Below, in pieces: positions 1 through 13,591 of a DNA stretch of 64,000 bases. A model generated the notes under the pieces. It was given only the letters and a program-made list of their open reading frames with translations, was not told where the DNA came from and made no database searches. The position numbers were made by a program, and so were the translations under genes. Position 1 is the stretch's first letter. The number at the start of each line of letters is the position of its first letter. Origin of the DNA: Oidiodendron maius Zn. Taxonomy: Eukaryota; Ascomycota; Leotiomycetes; Myxotrichaceae. The stretch lies in contig KN832884.1 in the NCBI GenBank assembly GCA_000827325.1, positions 780,953 to 844,952 of the forward strand, given 5' to 3'.

Positions 1-291
1 CTACGCGATCTCCAATATGGAATTCTCCAGATGCCAAAACATTTAACCCTAATTGATACACTGTCCCGGCAATGTCGTCTCCACTATTTACAGAGATACT
101 TCTCGCAGTAATGTGCAGCCAATCTAATGAGTTAGTCTCTGCTTTAAGTACGATGATATCTACAAACCTTTAACATTACTTCCTGCAACTTCTACTTTGA
201 TAATTACTTGATCAGGACCTGGCGTCGGGATCGGAATATCGTGAATTTCCGTGGTGATTGACGGAAACGGATGGACGATAGCCTCCTTCAT
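1..291 (-). CDS. Medium-chain (zinc-type) alcohol dehydrogenase / quinone oxidoreductase-like protein, 5' end
   Basis: Only the N-terminal part lies in the window; the gene continues beyond the left edge. Exon 1 runs 291-168 from MKEAIV and carries the GroES-like N-terminal beta-barrel pattern (paired prolines, then VIIKVEVAGSNVK). A 44-base GT-AG intron (167-124) follows. Exon 2 (123-1) continues in frame with KDWLH, SGDDIAGTV and GDRVA, the run typical of fungal enoyl-reductase/zinc-binding dehydrogenase-like proteins. An in-frame ATG at 345 would add 18 residues, but family members usually begin at the MKEAIV position. The family uses NAD(P)H to reduce activated double bonds or carbonyls in the cytosol. 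The substrate cannot be told from this piece. Family assignment is firm. Confidence 0.85.
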
Positions 292-957
292 GATTGTTGT
301 GTTTGAATTTATCTCTAATACTGTTGATCCAGGTGCCAAACACAAACGGCGTATATATGTGTGTATTCTAGTTGTGCAGTAAAACTCATTTTAGTCACCG
401 AGACCTGTTGCTAGTGGGCGGCCGAGATGATGCCTCGAATTAGGTGGCAATGTTCACTCTTTTTTTCTACTGTCAGCCTTCGCCGCTTCCTATCTCCCTT
501 GAGACTAGAATGAAGAATCAATACGATGCGAGGTCCAAAGTAGAGAGAACTAGTCCATCGACATCTGCTTACTGTAAGGAAGTGATCGCCCACTCGGCCT
601 AGATTTTGTCAGCTCGGATATATGTACCTCCCACTCGGCACGAGAATGAATGGCGCATCACACGTGACCTTAATAGTAGAACGGTCAACGCAGCGTAAAG
701 TAAGTGTATTATGAGATGCTGAATGATTCCCTTTTTCGCTAGTTATATTTTTTAACGGCAGTCTACGATAAGTTACTTGGAAAGTTAAATATTCATCACC
801 TGCCAGGCGCTGAATAAGCATATTCCCAAGGGCAACAGGGCACACCCATGGGCATCTCGGTCCGTCATTTTTCATTTTTCCGTTTGCAGTTGCAAACCTT
901 CCGGCGCTTGTATTTCATGCACTAGCCACCCTTTCTTCATCTTCATCATATTCGAGA
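292..957. other. Gene-free spacer between divergent genes
   Basis: This 666-base stretch separates the minus-strand dehydrogenase from the plus-strand gene at 958, so it should hold two divergent promoters. The short open frames in it (411-593 and 609-875, minus) resemble no family and have no splice partners. I see no RNA gene or repeat. Confidence 0.5.
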
Positions 958-3107
958 ATGCTCAGAACACTGGGAATATTTCTTCTGAGACTGACGGGAT
1001 ATGGAATCACAATACTTGTTGGTGTCCTCTCCGTGCTTTGGCTGATCGGCTGGCTGGTTAAGAGGAATGGCCCTCAAGTTCCTGGATTCGAAGGATTCGG
1101 CCCTGAAGATGCGGAAGAGCAAGTCTGTAAGTGAAATTTCCGCTAAACATATCGAGTGTAATGAAAATTATAATCTGACTGCTCCAGCTACGAACTCCGA
1201 CTTTGAGCTTCCCACAATCAACCATTTCATCAGTGCCGCGATGTCGGGTATTATGCCAGGCGGCGAGAAGACAGCACTGCCATTGTTTCCCAAAGAGGCT
1301 GTGTCTCGTTTGAGCACAAAATATGCCGATTGGGCACCACATCCTTGGTCGCAGCTGCCACCCCGCCCGACAGTATTAGGGCCTATGCCAGGAGATTCTC
1401 CACCTCCGCTTTTTCGTGTCATGCAGATAGCGAGTGGCCTTGACGGCCTTTTGGGTCCGCCGCAGAAGCGAATTAAAGTTGAGAGAAGCTTCAAGTTAAT
1501 GAAGACTAAGGTGATCTCCCTCTAGTTATAGAAATATCTTGTATGATTGCACTCTGATTCGTCTAAGGTCTGGTTTGGAATGGCGCCAGTTTCGGATGCT
1601 AGGTGGCGCAGCGAGGGTCTAGATGAACAAGATAATATTGAAGAAGCACTTGCCTTCATTCAGCAAGTTATTGATGTCTTTGAATATCTGCGCAGCCCAG
1701 AGATCCAGGGGGGGCTCCGTGACACCTTCAACCAGGTATGGGCCGAACTCGACACGTTCCAAGATGCCATCAATGCCGAATATACCGCCAAAGGCGATTC
1801 TGTTCCGGAGTGGAGTCTGAGCCAACTTTGGCAAGAATATGTAAAGTCAGTATCATCTGTACCAAAATCTAGCATCGTCTAACACTAGTAGGATGCACTT
1901 TCAGTATGTGGAAAAGCAGGCTCGTGGCTGGGCATTAAAAAGGCTATTAGCCCTTCACACGATTTGGAAAACTGATTTCATGGACATTATGCAATCAGGA
2001 CGGCAGCTAAACGACACGCAAATAACAGTTAAGATTGATCATCGAGGCATGATGGTGATAAATAAGATTCTGGATTTGTTTGTCGAGGCAGATCTCGCTA
2101 TCCGAGTTCGCACCGACGGCTTCCATATGCCTCACGGAATAGACCGCCGCCTAGTCGGCGCGGTCAGTGGCGAGAAATCATCCGTGCAGCTGAACAAGAT
2201 ATACAGCAAGATGGAGAAACGCCGTATTGCTGGGCAGAGAGTCTTACTGAGAATGGTCATCAGAAAAGGCGAAGCAGAATTTCGTCGAAGCAATCCCGTG
2301 CCGTCATTTATGAGGCCTGTCTCTCAGATGACGAGTCGGGAGTTTGCACATAAGAAGTGTCAGCCAGAGTTCGAGAATCCTCCTCCACTAAAGGCAGAGT
2401 CTTGGGTCAAAGATGTCAATAGTGACAGCGCTCTGCGATTTGGGTTTGTGATATATCGAATTTCCTATACCGAGCCGAATGACAAGTGGATTGAGTTCTT
2501 AGCCAAGTTAGAAAAGGGCTTAAATAGTAGTTGGGACGGCATGGTTGATGCCGAATTGGCTCAAAAGAAAGCAACTTTGGAGTGGATTGATGGAAGTGCG
2601 TATAATATTGCGGAAGGCGACATAAACGGTGTTAGAGAGTGAGATATTTTCCCTAGCCTTGGTGTGCTGATTAACTGACATGCTTTTAGACATTTTGCCA
2701 ATCTTGTAACCTCCGACTCTTTCTTCCCAGGCATCTCAAAAAATGTATGCCTTGCTGTCACCGACATCTCCGTGAGATCCTTCCAGAACGACAAAGATGT
2801 GCCAATCTTTGTTCATGCTGTCGATCCTGCCTTTGTTCCTGCTAAACCAGATGAAGATTCTGTTGGTTACGCTGGTGATGTTCGAATCATCGATCAACTT
2901 ATCTGGACTGATCTGTATGCCTTACACGGCAATCTTGTCTGTCAGAATCTGAGCGAGTTCTGGTCCCTGGCAAGAGAGCATCCTGCTGAGGTGTACATGG
3001 GACCTACAACTGGTGTTATGAGAAGGATATGGAGGATGTTGAGAGAGGAAGAAACGAACGATCTAGGGCAAGACTCGCGGTCTGGCAGCTCGGACGACGA
3101 TTCATAG
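958..3107 (+). CDS. Uncharacterised membrane-anchored protein, five exons
   Basis: I do not recognise this family. Exons 958-1126, 1188-1510, 1568-1845, 1892-2638 and 2690-3107 join in frame to about 644 residues. The N-terminus is a single strong membrane segment (about residues 6-34, hydrophobic with GYGITILVGVLSVLWLIGWL) followed by KR, suggesting a signal anchor with a short N-terminal tail. The rest is soluble and moderately charged with no catalytic motif I can name. The C-terminus is acidic and serine-rich (GSSDDDS). Exons 1 and 2 give a continuous start, and ATG 958 is the first codon of the membrane segment. The donor of intron 3 (gtcagt at 1846) is the only one that restores the frame. 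The consistent phase of five exons makes a real gene likely. Confidence 0.7.
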
Positions 3108-3583
3108 CTGCATCACTCAAGTCATTCGAGTTACTTGAAGGCGTCTTTCGGGGTGTATATATATGCCTGGCTTGGAAATGTATACTATCGCTACCTGACA
3201 TTGTCTTAAATGCTGGACAGTATTGATAATCGTGCTGGAATTGAGATTCTCTGAATATGATCAACAAGTTAAGTATATTTACATGTTAATTTCTTGTTCT
3301 GAGGGACATTCACTCGACTGTGTATCAGAAAATGGGAGCACAGCAAAATAAATTTCCGTCTGCTGGCGTCTAACAGGATAACGCGCCCAAGAATAAATAT
3401 TCACATCCAGCGTCCACACTTGTTGTGTTCTGTCTTCAACAGCCACATAAATATCTGCCTTGCGGGTATATCTGACTGCCTTTGTCCTCGTCCTCTTCTC
3501 TTGAAGCATCTAATCGGGCTTCTTCCAGGTGAAAGAGCCTCCATCACAAGGCCACTTGAACGCTCCACGAATCCAGAGACACA
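3108..3583. other. Gene-free spacer
   Basis: 476 bases lie between two plus-strand genes. They presumably hold the 3' region of the upstream gene and the promoter of the gene at 3584. No recognisable RNA, repeat or coding segment. Confidence 0.45.
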
Positions 3584-4846
3584 ATGGCCACCAGCGAGGG
3601 TGAAGACTCTCGCCATGATTTCAATGTTGTAAGTGAATATCGATCTGCATATCAGGCAGTAATTGAAGCATCTGCCTCGACTCAAATTGATGACCATGAG
3701 AAGGCAACAGTAGCAACTGCACCTTCTTCCATTGTGAAGACTACTCAGGAGAAGAGGTCGACCGTGGCAATCCCAAAACTCGATCGTCGCAAACTCCTTG
3801 TCAGATATAATCGGTAATGTCTTCCTATGCCCTCGTCGTCATATTGCACTGTGCAATTACTGACGCAGCTCCAGCCTCACTATCCGACAGCCGATTCGCC
3901 AGTCGGTACGTGGTTCTAGCTCGCAGCATGATATCCCACCCACCTCGCGGGACGCGACTAATCCACTTGATATTTGCCGCCAGTACTCTCGTGATTTAGT
4001 CCCTGCAATTAATTCTACCAATCACCACTCTGGCCCTACTGATGATGAATGCTCATCTACGTCGCATGGTATAATATCTGACGACTGGCGACCTACTAAC
4101 TTGGACGGTTTCACCGATATTCTCGACTCATACAACATACATATCTTCAATAACATGTACTGTTCTTCTGAGGACTTCCGAAATTCAATGCAGTGGTGGA
4201 GGGAGGAGAAACTACGTTATGAAAAGGCTGCGACAGATATGGCAAAGCGACGAGCCAGTTGTGCTGCCAATTCAGGCGAAGACCTCAAGAGTAATCTAAA
4301 TAGAGCTCTGAACGACCATGCGATACACGATGCAGCATCTCCCTTTCTCTATTTCTTGGGGTCGGCCTACAGGGCTAATATCGCGCCAAGTCCTGTGTAA
4401 GTTCGAGAATACCTCCAGAAGCTCTTCCGTCCAAAATATGCACCCTCGGCCCCAGTGCAAAAACCGAAGAATCTCTCTATGCTGAAACCGCAATCAGAAA
4501 AGCCGTACCAATATCCACCCATTATCAAACCGCCAGAGGAGGACGATACATCTCTTTCGGGATCTTGACGGCAGTCGATCAAAGCTCATTGGAGAGCGAC
4601 CACTCGTCTCCTTCCAATCTCTTGCGGCAACCGCCCGGACACTTGGACTGGGCCTACCAGGTTCGAATCCCTGCTTCAAATGCATTTTACATTTGCGAGA
4701 TTGGTTACCATGTCTTCATCAGCTGGTATGATGACATGACACCATGCCTTTCTGTTGTCATGGATGATTTGGAGGATTCCACGACATCAGACGAGCAGCG
4801 TGCCCACTATGTCTTGTTTAAGATAGTTGTGATTCATGCACTGTAA
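3584..4846 (+). CDS. Uncharacterised protein, three exons
   Basis: Family not recognised. ATG 3584 sits in a good fungal context (caATGGC). Exons 3584-3813, 3869-4396 and 4456-4846 join in frame across two short introns (55 and 59 bases; donors gtaatg and gtaagt) to 382 residues. The N-terminal third is polar, with a basic stretch near the first splice (KLDRRKLLVRYNR). The middle has an aromatic, charged segment (MQWWREEKLRY) that could form a helix. The C-terminal third is globular-looking with several cysteines and aromatics. No signal peptide or membrane segment. Without the second intron the reading frame would stop at 4400. Real, but function unknown. Confidence 0.55.
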
Positions 4847-6275
4847 AATAGGATACTGTAGAAATAAGGCATCTTTCTGAAAACAATATGGCTTGGCTAG
4901 TGTAATTGATATATAACTGCAAATAATAGTACTAAAAAGAAAGCACAATCCTAGGAAATGTGCACGCATCGAAGCCGACACGCTACTTTCAACTTAATGA
5001 CTTTCCAGAGACAAATCTAGCACTAAGTAGGTTGCAGATCAATAGCACAGCCATATTATTTCTAGAGGCTAACCGTACAAGAATGTACTTCAATGGAACA
5101 GTCAGAGGAGGGTGCTTATTCGCATCCGAGGCTAACTGCTAGGGAGAGGGAATAGAAGAACACGAGCCCAATTATTCCAAGAAGTCGAAGCGAGCAGTAT
5201 TCTTATTCTCCACACACTTTTTCGGAGTTTCAAATCTCCCGCGCCAAATCCACTTGCGGGCCGATACCAAGAGTAGTGCCGGTTAATGCATTTTCCGTCT
5301 TCATTTGTACCTTTCCGTTTCGGCAATGGAAAGCTAAACTGGCGGCTTAAAGGAGAACAACTTTCTCGAAGATGCAAATTTGCGCAAACCACACTAGTAG
5401 CCAAGTTACACGGTATCACGAATCGAGAAGATGATACGGTGGTTGTTTCAATTGGATACAATCCATAGCACAAATTTTACTCAATATTTTGAAATTAGAG
5501 CAGACTAAGCACCGCCAACATGTAGAACACAAGAGACGTGCCTCGGTGAATTATTTGGGGCCGAGAGATGTTATGGATAGTGGATACATATAAAATTAGG
5601 AAGCACGCCTATTCAGATTAAGTGGATATTAAGCTCATTTTCGGAAAAATCGGGTACAAATCATTCCTGTCTCAGCGATATAGGAGGGCTATAAGCATGA
5701 AGGCACGTTGTCACATGAACCGATCGCATATGCCTAGCTTAGCCTCCTAATCTGACTTGCTTACGCGGGGATTACACATTTACATTCCTATTCACGCTAC
5801 AACATTCATTTAGGAGATATATCTTATCCGCTCCTGTCAATGACGTAAATATCATGCCGTTAAACGACATGCCACGTCTAGACCATCGTCATTCAGGATC
5901 AACAATATAAATACAAGGGGAGCATTGTCCTTGTGGCAAACTCTACTGGCTAACTCAGAGATGTTATGGGTTCAAATATCCCCGACATACAGCCTAGCTT
6001 CGGGTCTAACGCGTCGCTCCGCTCCAGGTTAGACCGAGCAAGTTAGACTCTACCCAGCCAAAGCCAGATAGGGCATTGGCAGCCGGGAAATTTCCATAGA
6101 GTGGGATCCGAGGCAGGTTGCCGACGATATTGATAGTGCGGGGGAAACCCCGCATAGTCGAAAGTTTGCCCCTGATATTGCCGAAGTTTAAGCGAGGAGA
6201 GTGATAATAGACTTTGACTGAGACTCTGGAATCTCATCAGATGCTTCACAATCTATTTTCACTTAACTAATCACG
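4847..6275. other. 1.4-kb gene-free region upstream of the carboxylesterase
   Basis: No convincing coding segment; the 113-codon minus-strand frame at 5132-5473 has no family resemblance. AT-rich overall, with TATAAATA-like sequence near 5907 and a perfect GC-rich inverted repeat at 6138-6153 listed separately. Confidence 0.45.
6138..6153. promoter_or_regulatory. Inverted GCGGGG motif, possible carbon-catabolite-repressor site
   Basis: GCGGGG and CCCCGC flank GAAA as perfect 6-base inverted arms, about 125 bases upstream of the carboxylesterase start. GCGGGG fits the SYGGRG consensus of fungal CreA/CRE1/Mig1 repressors. That it binds such a factor is inference. Confidence 0.4.
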
Positions 6276-8071
<1,796 letters not shown>

Positions 8072-8656
8072 CAAGCCCCGAAAGTTCCGCGATGCTCAGC
8101 TCGAGCACGGCAGTGGTGATGAGTTATTCATAACGTGTATCAAAGGTTCAGATATTAATAAGTATAGCTGGCCATTTAAAACAAAAAAAGTAAAGGTTCC
8201 CTCCTTGGGGAGCAGGGACTTCCCTTCAGAGAAATTCATTTTTCAGGACAAGTCAAAACACACATTTCTAGATCAGCTCAAAAGTAACCATGTGCTGCCA
8301 CAATAATGATTTGTATCGGTAAACTACATATGATATTGCAACCGTCGTCTGCTCATGAAATCGAAGCATTCCCCCCACCTCCGGGTTGATTTCCGGCGGG
8401 AGGATGGTTTTGCGGGGGGAGAAATGATGTGGAGAGCTTTGCTCCGGTGGGCTTTTCCGGAGGGCGGGACGTGGATGAACCACCAGTAAGCTCAGCTCTC
8501 CGCTGCAGAGCTGATTCAGGCACCGGAACAATTTCTTATCGATTATGCTTGCCAGCCTCGCTCTAAATTGACACGAGTTTCGTCGGATATAGCCAGCCAG
8601 AGGTACACTGACAGCTTTAATCGATCATTGACATTCTGTGTTCAAACATCTCAACA
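8072..8656. promoter_or_regulatory. Intergenic region with paired TCCGG motifs upstream of GH127
   Basis: 585 bases without a gene. Two direct pairs of TCCGG occur: 8380-8384 with 8392-8396, and 8443-8447 with 8456-8460, the last forming the palindrome TCCGGA. A GCGGGG run begins at 8412. CGG-containing pairs are typical targets of Zn2Cys6 regulators and GCGGGG fits CreA. Binding is inferred, not shown. Confidence 0.35.
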
Positions 8657-10797
8657 ATGGCACATCCGCAAGAGACGTTTTCGAGGACATCTTTTCCCTC
8701 TTCCAGTTTTATTAGTAGACGGCGCCAAGTCGTTTACGAAAATACCTTACTGTATCAGTTAAATGTTTTGAAGACAACAGGTCGTTATGAAGCTTTCAAG
8801 CTTGAGTGGCACCCCACCTACGATGACAAGCCAAATGTGTGGCCTGTACCAAATCATTTATTTTGGGACTCAGATGTTGCGAAATGGATTGAGGGAGCAT
8901 GCTATTTTCTTCAATGGCGGAATAATGCAGAAATAGATGCCGCAGTGAAAGAATTGGTGGAGATGATACGCTCTGCTCAACAGCCTGACGGATACCTAAA
9001 CATTCACTTCACAGTCGTGGAGCCAGCTAAGCGCTTTACGAATTTAAGGGATCTCCACGAGCTGTAAGTTTTTTTATTTTAAAATGATTCGAAATTAAAT
9101 ACTGATTTGCTCTCGAAGCTACAATGCAGGACACTTGATAGAAGCGGCTCTGGCGCACAGCCAGCATTACCAGAACGACCTGTTGATGGAACCAATCTTG
9201 AAATATGTTGACTTACTATACAAAACATTCGGTCCCGGTCCAGAACAGAAACACGGCTATCCAGGACATCCCGAGATAGAGTTGGCTCTCCTTCGTCTGT
9301 ACACGAAGACAAAGGATCCAAGGCATTATGCTTTCGGTAGATATTTCATCGAGGAACGTGGCAATCCAAAGGGTCAATATGGACATCATTACTATGATGT
9401 AGAGTCAGAGGCTAGAGGAGAGAGTAGCAACGAGCGACCAGTATATTTACCAGCGTCTCAAAGCTATTGGTATCAGCAAGCACACGTACCGATTGTTGAT
9501 CAGCACACTATCGAAGGCCATAGTGTACGCGCTATGTACTTGCTCACAGCTGTTGCTGATCTAGTCCGCATGGAGGGAACAGATGTTAGCAACCCCAAAC
9601 TAGATGCCCTTCACCGACTTTGGTCGAATATGGTTGACAAGAAGATGTACCTGACAGGTGGAATCGGCGCTATGAAGCAATGGGAGGGATTTGGAATAGA
9701 TTACTTCCTGCCATCGGGGACTGATGAGGGTGGGTGTTATGCCGAAACATGCGCTGCCATAGGCGTGATGATGCTAGCTGAGAGGCTGCTTCAAGTGAGT
9801 TCACATCAGTTAAACTACTGGTAATCAAGACTTACGACATCTAGCTCGAGTTGGACAGAAAATACGCAGATATTTTGGAATTGTGCTTTTACAATGCTGT
9901 CATGACAGGCATGTCAGTCCATGGAACTCAATTCACCTATGTTAATCAGCTAGCCTCGAGCGAATCCGACTTGTCAAAACGAGCTGAATGGTTCACCTGT
10001 GCCTGTTGCCCGCCTAATGTCACTAGACTTCTTGGTTATATTGGTGGATACCTCTGGACTTCGAATTTAGTTGATCAGAGGCTTGCAATCAATGTTCACA
10101 TGTACTCTTCTGCTAAGTTAGCTATCCCTATTGGTGATAGCACAGTCGAGATTGAGCAGAAATCCAATTGGCCATGGGAAGGCAAAATACAGTTTGCACT
10201 CCGGAATACTTCAGCGGCACCGACGACTATTAGGCTTCGAATCCCTGGCTGGGCAACACAGTGGAAGGTATGTTCTCTAATGATTTTCTTGAATCGATCT
10301 AATAGTTATAGATCTCCCCGGCTCCTTCGAGTACCGAGTTAGTGAACGGGTACCTAACACTCTCGCCGGAATGGCTACAAGCCAATCCATCCTTCGAATT
10401 AGACATTCCCTTGCAACCACGGTACATCTCGCCTCATCCATACACAAATCAAGACATCATAGCGCTAGCCAGAGGACCGCTGGTCTATTGCCTCGAAGAT
10501 GTAGACAATCCATGGGTCAATGACCACTTCAAGGGCCTCGTGCTTGATCCAGCTGGAACAATTAATGAAATTCCAGCATCGATACCTGGAGCAGAAGAGC
10601 CATACATTGGCTTGACAGCTCTAAATGCCGCATCATTTGTGAAAACTGATAGCGGACAATCTCCACATCGGCCGCCGGAATACATCACAATCGAGAGTAC
10701 AGAAGAGGTAAAAGAGCTCCATTTTATACCATATGCTCTTCGGGATAATAGAGGAGGGAGAGGACAGATGAGAGTTGGAATTCGAAGGAAACACTAG
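8657..10797 (+). CDS. GH127 family beta-L-arabinofuranosidase (formerly DUF1680)
   Basis: Exons 8657-9063, 9119-9794, 9845-10267 and 10312-10797 give 663 residues, close to the bacterial type enzyme HypBA1. The N-terminal segment DSDVAKWIEGA and the barrel patterns QPDGYLN, YNAGHLIEAA and GYPGHPEIELAL are standard for the family. The zinc-binding catalytic set is visible: Glu and Cys in YAETC (about residue 347) and the adjacent Cys pair in CACCPPN (about residues 413-416), one of which is the nucleophile in characterised members. A C-terminal beta-sandwich follows. There is no signal peptide, so the enzyme is probably intracellular and acts on imported arabino-oligosaccharides. Family members remove terminal beta-L-Araf; some relatives act on other pentoses. 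Confidence 0.93.
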
Positions 10798-11570
10798 ACA
10801 CGTGAATTATAGCCATATGCCCAAAAGTGTTCTGGTATTCAATAATACTTCCTGCCTTTGAAAATGAGCGCATGAGATGCTCTCTATTGAGTTTGATTGT
10901 ATGACGCTTACAGTAAAATCCATAGATCGAGAAATGAGTTATATTGCAACAGCTTTAAGGTTGCTTTGAATAAAAATTGAAGAGTCTTGTGTTTGCGGGG
11001 GCGGGTGAAGGGGTTGCGCTAAACCGCAGCTTTCCATACCCCGAGGAGCGGCAATATGATGTTCACGTTCCATTTCTGACCTGGCTAAAAACTACATCAT
11101 GCAGCTCAGTCAGACGGCAGCCATACTCTACGCGCTCGAATAAAGGGCCAGAAATCTTGGCAAGATATGGTTGATCCCCCGCCGTTAGTGGGGTGAAGGC
11201 CCGCGTCTCCGGCAGAAACCGACCGCCGTACCGGTGGGTTAGCGAGCTGCAGGGACACCAACCCTCCGCAAATTCACATTCATTTCCCGGCGTAAAGTGG
11301 TTAAGCATGGACCGTTGCCTTCCAATACTATTGTGGTTGGGATGCATCGACGGAGGGATGTGGAGTTGTGGAGAATCCATGCATTGCCGGCGCCAGGAGA
11401 ACTATATTCCTCCTGCGTCGACCTGCATATACCCTTTGGCACCTGTGGGTAGAGAATTCTTCCGTCCCAGGCAAGTATAAATTGGCAAAGTTGAGCAGTT
11501 TTCCCAGTCATCTGTTAGCAGCCAGTTTTCCTTGCCATTGGAAACATTTGCATTATTTTGAGTCCCAGTC
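10798..11570. promoter_or_regulatory. Promoter region of the GH39-like gene
   Basis: 773 bases with no coding segment. A GC-rich CreA-like double motif GCGGGGGCGGG lies at 10995-11005, and a TATA-type element TATAAAT at 11476-11482, about 95 bases before the ATG. Several CGG and CCG triplets lie between 11170 and 11240. Confidence 0.4.
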
Positions 11571-13135
11571 ATGCACAGCTTGCTTGCCTTCCTTCTTGCT
11601 GCTGTTGCAGCTGCCAATCCTCTGGCTAGCCGCCAGGTGTCAGGCACTTCCACAGTGAACCTGGGAAATAACACAGGCACTCCAGCCCACCTGGCCTCTG
11701 GCTTCATCTATGGCATTCCAGACACGCAAAACCAGATCCCGGACCACTTTTACACCGATATAGGCTTTAACTATGCTCGAGCTGGTGGCGCACAGGTGCC
11801 AGCTCCTGGGCGTGGATGGATCTGGGGATTGACAGAGTACAAGGCATGTAAATCAAGCATAATTTGAAAGGTCAGGATCTCTATCTACCGTCCAGGGACT
11901 AACGGCGTATAGAATCGCTTTGCCTCCGCCCTCTCCAATTACAAAACCGCACGGAAGTACAATGCCCAGTTCATCTTTCTTATCCACGACCTCTGGGGTG
12001 CCGATGGATCCCAGAATTCGACTGCTCCATACCCTGGTGATGACGGCAATTGGGACAGCTGGGATGCCTATCTCACGCAGTGGATATCGGACATGAATGC
12101 GAATGGTGCTACTGCTGGACTATCGATTGATATCTGGAACGAACCAGATCTTACATACTTCTGGAATGCTCCTCAATCCCAGTATCTGCAGATGTGGGGT
12201 CGAACTTATCATCGCCTAAGGTTAGTATTCTCTCTGGAAATAAATTGACTAAGGTGTCTTGCTGAATATGCTTGCCAAACTCTAGGACAGAATGGCCAAG
12301 CGTGCAATTGATCGGCCCCGCTTTTGCAGGACAGCCATCTGCGTCTGACAACTGTAAGCAATTGTTACATCTTGGAGAGCAATAATTAATGTGTGTAGGG
12401 TGGACAAACTTTCTGAGCTTCGTCAAGTCAAATTCGAGTGTTCCTGATGAATGGGTCTGGCATATGGAAGGAGGAGGCGGAGATATGGAAGGAGCGTATG
12501 GCGCCCTCACCGGCATGCTAAAGACTTACGGCCTCCCGGTCAAGCCTCTCAACATCGACGAATACGGTACTTTCCCGGAGCAAGTACCTTGCGGCTCGGC
12601 CTGGTGGATTTCGCAGCTCGAACGTGTCAATGCTCATGGCCTTCGTGGCAATTGGCTCAGTGGATGGGCGCTCCACGACTTCATGGGTTCTTTGGTATCT
12701 AAACCCAACGCAGACACATCGAGCTACAGCCCTACCGCCACGGGATATTTCCCAAATGGCGACTATCAAGTGTACAAATACTACAACTTGGACATGACGG
12801 GATATCGAGTTGGAACCTCTCCATCAGCCGACCTCAAATTGGACACATATGCGACAGTTGGCAGTGACATGGTCAGGATATTGACGGGCGTGCGTATTAC
12901 AACTGGGACGTGGCAGATTACAGTCAATGATCTGTCAGCGGTCGGCCTACCGGTGTCTGGATCGCTGAATATTCACACTTGGGGCTTCCCAGATACTGGC
13001 GGCCACTATGCGGAAGTCGACGCTCCCAATGATCTGGGATGGTATGCGCACACGTATTCAGGAAACAGCGTCACCTTCCCTATATACCAGACCGACGCCC
13101 TGACTGCATGGGCATTTGAGTTCTATGTGGGGTAG
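11571..13135 (+). CDS. Secreted clan GH-A glycoside hydrolase, GH39-like
   Basis: Exons 11571-11843, 11913-12220, 12286-12353 and 12399-13135 encode 461 residues. A signal peptide (MHSLLAFLLAAVAAA) precedes LASRQ. The catalytic acid/base is probably the Glu in IDIWNEPDL (about residue 168), as in GH39 xylosidases and arabinofuranosidases, and the nucleophile the Glu in NIDEYG (about residue 271). A beta-rich C-terminal domain follows, as in GH39. Intron 1 starts with GC rather than GT; this is the only choice that keeps YKNRFASAL in frame. GH39 members act on beta-xylosides or on alpha-L-Araf and galactosyl-arabinose caps of arabinogalactan. GH79 and GH127 neighbours favour an arabinogalactan role. 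The family call is good, the substrate uncertain. Confidence 0.82.
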
Positions 13136-13591
13136 CTTTTTTGTTGAACTAGCAGCTTATTCCTAGCCTTAGCGTATCCGTATCTGTCGTAGTCATTGAA
13201 TGAAGTATGCCTATTCCTTGAGAATACTTTCTAAATACCTTCAACACATGTAGTTATGGGCTGTATTTGCACCGTCTCGACCTTAATGGCTGTGAAAGGA
13301 AAGTATTTCCGGAATCTGGGGGGGCATTTTCCGTCCCCACCCCTGTCGGGATCGGCGCCAGCAGAAAAGACCCCGCAATTTCTCGTCGGTAATCATCCAT
13401 CTCTTTAAACTTCACTACATGGACAACAGATCGCTCACGACGCCTCATGCTGTACAAGTCCACGACCCTCGGATCTATATTATATCCGGGATGCAACGTA
13501 TTCACGTTCGTTAGCTGGCTCTGGTATGATGTATGAATCCCGGAATACCTGGAAGGATAGATAAAGCGGCTCTCAAGTTCGAGACGCACTG
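13136..13591. other. Spacer and promoter of the C2H2-Zn2Cys6 regulator
   Basis: 456 bases between the GH39-like gene and the regulator. It contains the palindrome TTCCGGAA at 13307-13314, sharing the TCCGGA core found in the GH127 promoter. No coding evidence. Confidence 0.4.

Noticed and set aside
4397-4455. Reading straight through the stop at 4398-4400 in the 3584 gene
   Set aside because: A GT-AG intron with gtaagt and a cag acceptor gives a longer, consistent frame to 4846, so the stop is intronic.
4660-4670. GGTTCGAATCC matching a tRNA B-box
   Set aside because: The surrounding bases cannot form the T-arm or acceptor stem, and the site lies inside a coding exon.
5132-5473. 113-codon minus-strand frame
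   Set aside because: No recognisable motif and no supporting start, intron or neighbour.
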